Shown: piece after piece, positions 6,784 through 10,405 of the stretch
Layout of the letters: the number at the start of each line of letters is the position of its first letter
How positions within the stretch are numbered: position 1 is the first letter of the stretch
From: Bacillota bacterium
Lineage (GTDB): Bacteria; Armatimonadota; Hebobacteria; Hebobacterales; Hebobacteraceae
Assembly (NCBI GenBank): GCA_030597345.1
Contig: JAUVSA010000050.1
Location: 1 to 10,405 of the forward strand
Direction of reading: 5' to 3'
DNA length: 10,405 bases
Made by a program: the position numbers and the translations under genes
Notes under the pieces: generated by a model
What the model was told of the DNA's origin: nothing
What the model saw: only the letters and a program-made list of their open reading frames with translations
The model's database searches: none

Positions 6784-7692
6784 TCAGTGCCCCACAATCG
6801 CCAACGCCAAGGCGCCTATCGAGACAAACACCACGATACGAGCGTAGTAGCCCATCGACTGATCGATACGAAGTCTCGGATTGACCACATCGACCAGCCC
6901 CACCAATGTCAAAAAGACTCCCATCTTCGCCAGCGTAAGCAGAATGCTGAGCCCTCTGATCCCGACGTGAGGCCACGGCACGAAGACGCTTACCAGCACC
7001 GCGCTGAAGATCAGCAACCGCGCATGCATCGCCCACCGAAACAGTGCCAGGCCGGGCCCGCTCCGCTCGATGAACGGGCCCCCCATGATCTCCTGGTCCG
7101 CCTCGGCTATGTCGAATGGCAGCTTTCCCACCAGGGCCTGGAGGGCAAGGAGAAACGCGATGCCGGCCACCGCCATGGAGATAGACGGCTCGCTGGTCGC
7201 CGAATGCGACAGAATGCCGCCGAAGGTGAGCGTGTGGGCCTTGATGGCGGCCACGAACAGTGCGATCGCCATCACTGGCTCCACGCTCAGCGCCATCATC
7301 ATCTCCCGGCTGCCCCCCACGTAGGCGTACGGGTTGCCGGAGGCGAAGGCGGCCAGGATGATCGCCACCACCGACAGAGTGGCGAAGTAGACGAACACGA
7401 TGATGTCACCCCCAAACCCGAAGGCCGGCGCCCCGCCGATTGGCGTGAGCAGCGCTACCACCACCGTGGCGCCCAGGCACAGCGCGGGGGCCATGCGCCA
7501 GACCCAGTTGTCGGTGGGAGCGAGATCCTCTTTCACCAGGAGCTTGGCGATATCCAGGTAGGGCTGAATGATCGGGGGGCCCTGCCGCGAGTGGATTATC
7601 GCCTTGAACTTGCGCAGCAGTCCCTCCGCCAGGGGTGCCAGGCCGATCAGGATGACCAGGCTCAGCACGATCTCCAGAACCGTTATTGCCAC
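6784..7692 (-). CDS. hyfC: HyfC-like membrane anchor (NuoH/HycD/EchB family)
   Basis: This 302-residue polytopic protein with about eight hydrophobic segments is the NuoH-type subunit joining the peripheral arm to the ion-pumping arm. Family motifs are clear: SRQGPPIIQPYLDIAKL at 35-51 followed by KE54-55, GGSREMMMALSVEP at 126-139, and PFDIAEADQEIMGGP at 192-206 with FIERSG just after. The C-terminal NPRLRIDQ is also typical. The length fits HyfC (about 315) and HycD. The start is a GTG (7692) with a perfect AGGAGG 6 bases upstream, and the gene overlaps the end of the large-subunit gene by 10 bases, so the two are probably translationally coupled. The acidic residues in loop regions match those that funnel quinone or protons in complex I. 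A quinone role here is not expected for a hydrogenase, but cannot be excluded from sequence. Confidence 0.94.
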   Translation of the reverse strand: MAITVLEIVLSLVILIGLAPLAEGLLRKFKAIIHSRQGPPIIQPYLDIAKLLVKEDLAPTDNWVWRMAPALCLGATVVVALLTPIGGAPAFGFGGDIIVFVYFATLSVVAIILAAFASGNPYAYVGGSREMMMALSVEPVMAIALFVAAIKAHTLTFGGILSHSATSEPSISMAVAGIAFLLALQALVGKLPFDIAEADQEIMGGPFIERSGPGLALFRWAMHARLLIFSAVLVSVFVPWPHVGIRGLSILLTLAKMGVFLTLVGLVDVVNPRLRIDQSMGYYARIVVFVSIGALALAIVGH

Positions 7693-9404
7693 GGCCTGCC
7701 TCCTCGGCGTCCCCGGAGCCGCTCCGTCGCCGCGCGTGAGCGCGCCAGCAGCTCCTGATAGTCCAGCCTCTCCGCCTCGCCGGAGCGCACGTTCACCACC
7801 TCAACCCGTTCCGTGCAGGAGAAGCAGGGATCCATGCTCCCCAGAATGATGGGCACATCCGCGATGGTCTCACCCTTGATCATAGAGGGCAAAGCCTGCA
7901 AGTTGTTATACGTCGGCGCCCGCACCCGCCACCGGTCCGGCCGGTTGTCCCCGCCCGTCAGCACGTAGTGGATCGCCTCCCCTCTGGGCGCCTCCACCGT
8001 GCACACACCCCACTGTCCCGCCGGCACTTCCTCCGGTATGTCGCTTGCCATGATGGGGCCGTCCGGCATCTGCTTCAGGCCCTCTCGCACCCAACGGACG
8101 GATTCCAGCACCTCCTCCAGCCGCACCACCACGCGCGCCCAGTTGTCGCAGTCGGGGTGCGTAATCACCCGGATCGGCACCTCATCATAGGCCGCATAGG
8201 GATGGTCTGCCCGCGCGTCGATGTCCCAATTGGAGCCCCGCGCCGTCGGCCCGAGGACGGCGATCTCCTTCGCCGTCTCCTCGGGCAGCATCCCGACTCC
8301 GACGAGTCGTGCCTTGAGAGTGGTATCCCCTTGGACGGCATCGTAGAACTGAATCCACTCCTGCTCGATCTTGCCGACGACGGCCAGGATCTCAGGGTAG
8401 CACTCCTCGGAGATGTCTCGGCGCACGCCGCCGATGATATGCATGCCGTACGTCTGCCTGTTGCCCGTGATCTTCTCACACAGCCACATCAGCGGCTCGC
8501 GCATGCGCCACGTCTGCATGAGCACCGTGTCGAACCCCAGGATGTGGCCGGCGATGCCCGTCCACAGCAGGTGAGAATGGATGCGCTCGATCTCCAACAT
8601 CAGGGATCGGATGTAGCGGGCGCGGCGTGGGGCTCGGATGCCCATCGCCTCCTCCGCCGTCTCGCAATAGCAGCTCGAATGGATGAAACCGCAGATCCCG
8701 CAGATCCTCTCCGACACGAAGGGGATCTCGTTGTACGTCAGTTCACTGTCCCCCATCTTCTCGATCGCGCGGTGGTTGTAGAACCCGCGGTAGTCGCAAT
8801 CTATCACCCGCTCGCCGTCCACAAAGAGCCGAAGCTGCGTCGGCTCTTCCAGCACGGGGAAGTAGGGTCCGATTACCACCGTCGAGGTGCCTTCCGGCGC
8901 CTGCTTCCAGGGATAGGACTCCTCTGCGTTCTCGTCCCCCAGCGGCGGCCAGTCCCCGTACTTCATGTCCTTGCGCAGCGGATGGACTCCCTCAGGCCAG
9001 TCATCCGGCAGTATCAACCGGCGGCCGTCCGGCAGCCCCTCCACCCTCACCCCCAGCAAATCCTGCAGCTCACGCTCCGCCCACGCCGCCGCCGGCACCT
9101 CGGGCGTGATGGCCGGCACTTCGGGCTCCTCGGCCGCAGCGCTGGTTCGCAGGATGAAGAATATCTTATCCTTGTCCAGTGAGAAGATGTGGTCGACCTC
9201 AAACCCGTTCCCGCCCTCCCGGGAGTCAATCCCCGCAGTGACGAGAAAGCGGGCGCCGTGGTCGCGGTACAGCGCCTTCGCCACCGAAACCACCGCCCCC
9301 GGCGCGACCGCCATCCGAACCTTCCCCGGCACAGGCTCAGAGACACTCTCAATCGCCGGACCGACGTCCTGGCGGCGTCTTCGGATCAGCTCGGCACTCG
9401 TCAT
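7683..9404 (-). CDS. hyfG: Group 4 [NiFe] hydrogenase large subunit, NuoC-NuoD fusion (HyfG/HycE-like)
   Basis: This 573-residue catalytic subunit reduces protons or oxidises H2. Residues about 25-150 form a NuoC-like 30-kDa domain ending in the signature WAERELQDLLGVRVEG, LPDDWPEG and HPLRKD. Residues about 165-533 are the NuoD/large-subunit domain. The NiFe ligands are intact: Cys235 and Cys238 with His242 (RICGICGFIH), and Cys527 and Cys530 (DPCFSCTER). GNRQTYGMHIIGGVRRD at 314-330 is another family motif. After Arg533 there is a 40-residue tail. HycE-type large subunits are cut after the equivalent Arg once nickel is inserted, so a HycI-like protease is expected elsewhere. The start ATG at 9404 has GGGAG 12 bases upstream; a longer frame to 9485 would run into the preceding gene and was rejected. 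The gene starts 28 bases after the HyfB-like gene. Sequence resemblance is nearest to HycE and HyfG. Confidence 0.96.
   Translation of the reverse strand: MTSAELIRRRRQDVGPAIESVSEPVPGKVRMAVAPGAVVSVAKALYRDHGARFLVTAGIDSREGGNGFEVDHIFSLDKDKIFFILRTSAAAEEPEVPAITPEVPAAAWAERELQDLLGVRVEGLPDGRRLILPDDWPEGVHPLRKDMKYGDWPPLGDENAEESYPWKQAPEGTSTVVIGPYFPVLEEPTQLRLFVDGERVIDCDYRGFYNHRAIEKMGDSELTYNEIPFVSERICGICGFIHSSCYCETAEEAMGIRAPRRARYIRSLMLEIERIHSHLLWTGIAGHILGFDTVLMQTWRMREPLMWLCEKITGNRQTYGMHIIGGVRRDISEECYPEILAVVGKIEQEWIQFYDAVQGDTTLKARLVGVGMLPEETAKEIAVLGPTARGSNWDIDARADHPYAAYDEVPIRVITHPDCDNWARVVVRLEEVLESVRWVREGLKQMPDGPIMASDIPEEVPAGQWGVCTVEAPRGEAIHYVLTGGDNRPDRWRVRAPTYNNLQALPSMIKGETIADVPIILGSMDPCFSCTERVEVVNVRSGEAERLDYQELLARSRAATERLRGRRGGRPWQ
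7699..7704 (-). promoter_or_regulatory. Ribosome binding site deciding the GTG start of hyfC
   Basis: A perfect AGGAGG on the minus strand, 6 bases before the GTG at 7692. It lies inside the 3' end of the large-subunit gene and supports the 10-base gene overlap and a non-ATG start. Confidence 0.8.
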
Positions 9405-9432
9405 GATCTCAGCTTTCTCCCTTCCCCTCGCC

Positions 9433-10405
9433 CTATCGTCCGGCCCATAGGGCAATCGTGACCAGGACCACGACGAAGCCCACAAGCTGCCAGATGAGAT
9501 ACTGCTGCGGCACCCCTGAGTGGGTGCGGCTGGATCGTTGGGTCAGCCAATCGCCCGCCCGCAGCATTGGCTGGAAGAGCCAAGTGTCAGCATCGAAGAG
9601 GCTCATGAGCCGCTTCGGATATGGCACCCGCGGCAGAGGCACCCTCGGGTAGATGCTCCGAAATGCTTCCTTGAAGGCGCCGTAGAGGCCGTGCGCCTGA
9701 TAGCGCGATTCAAAGTCGGCAGTGGCCGGCTCGGTCTTGGGCTCCACAACAACATAGCGGGCAGCGCGTCCGCCGAGCACCGCACCGCAGTGCCAAATGC
9801 TCACCGCTCGTCGCTCCGCCGCGCCGAGACGAGAGAACCCATAGGCCAGCAGGGAGGCCAGCACCAGCGCCGCCAGCCCCATCACAGGGAGCCACACGCC
9901 GCTGGCCTCGCCCCTGAACAGGGAGAGCTGCAGGCCCACCCACGAGCCACCCACCAGGCCGCCCAGGGACGGTACGGGGTCAAACACTCCCAGAGCGCCC
10001 ACCGCTCTGTGGATGCCTGCGAGCGGAAGCATGGGAACCAGCCCGAACCCAACACACAGACAGGCCAGTGCCACCTGCGGGATCTGCATCGGCAGCGGAA
10101 CATCCCCCTTTGCAGCTTCCTCCTCCTCCAGAGATGCCTCGCCCAGGAACGCGCCGCCAAGGAACTTGAGGAACGAGGCCAGTGTGACCAATGAGACGAA
10201 GAATGCCACTATGCCCAGGATAAGAAAGACCGGCAGACCCGGTACGCCCAGGATCGTCACGTGGTAGATCAACCACTTGCTGGCAAAGCCGTTGAACGGC
10301 GGCAGGCCCGCGATTGACAGAGACGCGACGAGCGCTGTGATGCCGGTGACTGGCATGATCTTCCACAGCCCGGACATCCGGTTGAGATTTGTCTCGCCGG
10401 TGCGC
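9433..10405 (-). CDS. hyfB: HyfB-like antiporter subunit (NuoL/MrpA family), 5' end outside window
   Basis: Only the C-terminal 323 residues lie in the window; the frame stays open to the edge (RTGETNLNR before the first Met at 10377), so this is a partial gene, not a 314-residue protein. The visible part contains KIMPVTGITALVASLSIAGLPPFNGFASKWL, the late-helix motif of the NuoL/NuoM antiporter family, then further hydrophobic segments. The last 130 residues follow the HyfB/HycC pattern: a linker with an IWHCG motif, AxADFESRYQAHG, FRSIYPRVPLP, and a final helix ending in WQLVGFVVVLVTIALWAGR. Complete HyfB proteins are about 670 residues, so roughly half is missing. It probably pumps ions and contacts HyfC or HyfF. 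It is the first visible gene of the operon, and the promoter must lie beyond the right edge. A HycC label would also fit. Confidence 0.9.
   Translation of the reverse strand, partial: RTGETNLNRMSGLWKIMPVTGITALVASLSIAGLPPFNGFASKWLIYHVTILGVPGLPVFLILGIVAFFVSLVTLASFLKFLGGAFLGEASLEEEEAAKGDVPLPMQIPQVALACLCVGFGLVPMLPLAGIHRAVGALGVFDPVPSLGGLVGGSWVGLQLSLFRGEASGVWLPVMGLAALVLASLLAYGFSRLGAAERRAVSIWHCGAVLGGRAARYVVVEPKTEPATADFESRYQAHGLYGAFKEAFRSIYPRVPLPRVPYPKRLMSLFDADTWLFQPMLRAGDWLTQRSSRTHSGVPQQYLIWQLVGFVVVLVTIALWAGR

Noticed and set aside
6439..7758. Plus-strand open frame of 439 codons opposite the ferredoxin and hyfC genes
   Set aside because: Same reason: low-complexity Arg/His-rich product, overlapping two genes with clear motifs on the other strand.
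7968..9182. Plus-strand open frame of 404 codons opposite the large-subunit gene
   Set aside because: Shadow of the hydrogenase large subunit; no family motif and no plausible context.
9405..9485. Upstream start of the large subunit at 9485
   Set aside because: It would overlap the end of the HyfB-like gene by about 50 bases, and residues before MTSAEL have no family resemblance.
3536..10405. Respiratory complex I (nuo) operon
   Set aside because: The large subunit keeps both NiFe cysteine pairs and the small subunit has the hydrogenase CxxC spacing. HyfE is present, while NuoE, NuoF and NuoG are not seen.

Overview
The window is a GC-rich bacterial chromosome segment of compact, mostly co-directional genes. 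It holds one plus-strand gene at the left edge and eight minus-strand genes that fill the rest. No RNA gene, mobile element, CRISPR array or origin was seen. The host cannot be fixed from the sequence. An SLH-domain surface protein with SRDQ/DRGQ motifs, a UVR-like protein and a Hyf-type hydrogenase point to a free-living anaerobic or facultative bacterium. From memory of similar proteins, Armatimonadota or a related uncultured lineage is a weak guess.

Left part (1-916): a plus-strand gene for a 275-residue cytosolic protein with a UvrB/UvrC (UVR)-like helical motif at its C-terminus, function unknown. It converges with the next gene across 39 bases. Positions 917-3481, minus strand: an 854-residue exported subtilisin-family (S8) protein. 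Its order is signal peptide with possible lipobox, peptidase domain, carboxypeptidase-regulatory-like beta domain, NBR1-like Ig domain, then three SLH repeats. Its oxyanion-hole Asn appears replaced by Asp, and the region after the catalytic Ser is also atypical.

Right part (3536-10405), minus strand: a tight operon for a membrane-bound group 4 [NiFe] hydrogenase related to complex I and to E. coli hydrogenase-4 (Hyf). Transcription order is HyfB-like antiporter subunit (5' end beyond the window), fused NuoC/NuoD-type large subunit (HyfG), HyfC/NuoH, two-cluster ferredoxin (HyfH/NuoI), HyfE, HyfF antiporter-like subunit, and small subunit (HyfI/NuoB). Spacings run from a 10-base overlap to 28 bases, and strong ribosome binding sites support most starts. 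Both CxxC pairs that bind the NiFe site are intact, so this is predicted to be a true hydrogenase rather than complex I or a cysteine-less Ehr complex.

Together the subunits would move electrons between a soluble donor (probably ferredoxin, by family knowledge) and protons/H2 at the NiFe site, coupled to H+ or Na+ movement through HyfB, HyfF and HyfC. No formate dehydrogenase, HyfA/HycB-like electron carrier or Hyp/HycI maturation gene lies in the window. The electron donor and the direction of the reaction therefore stay open.
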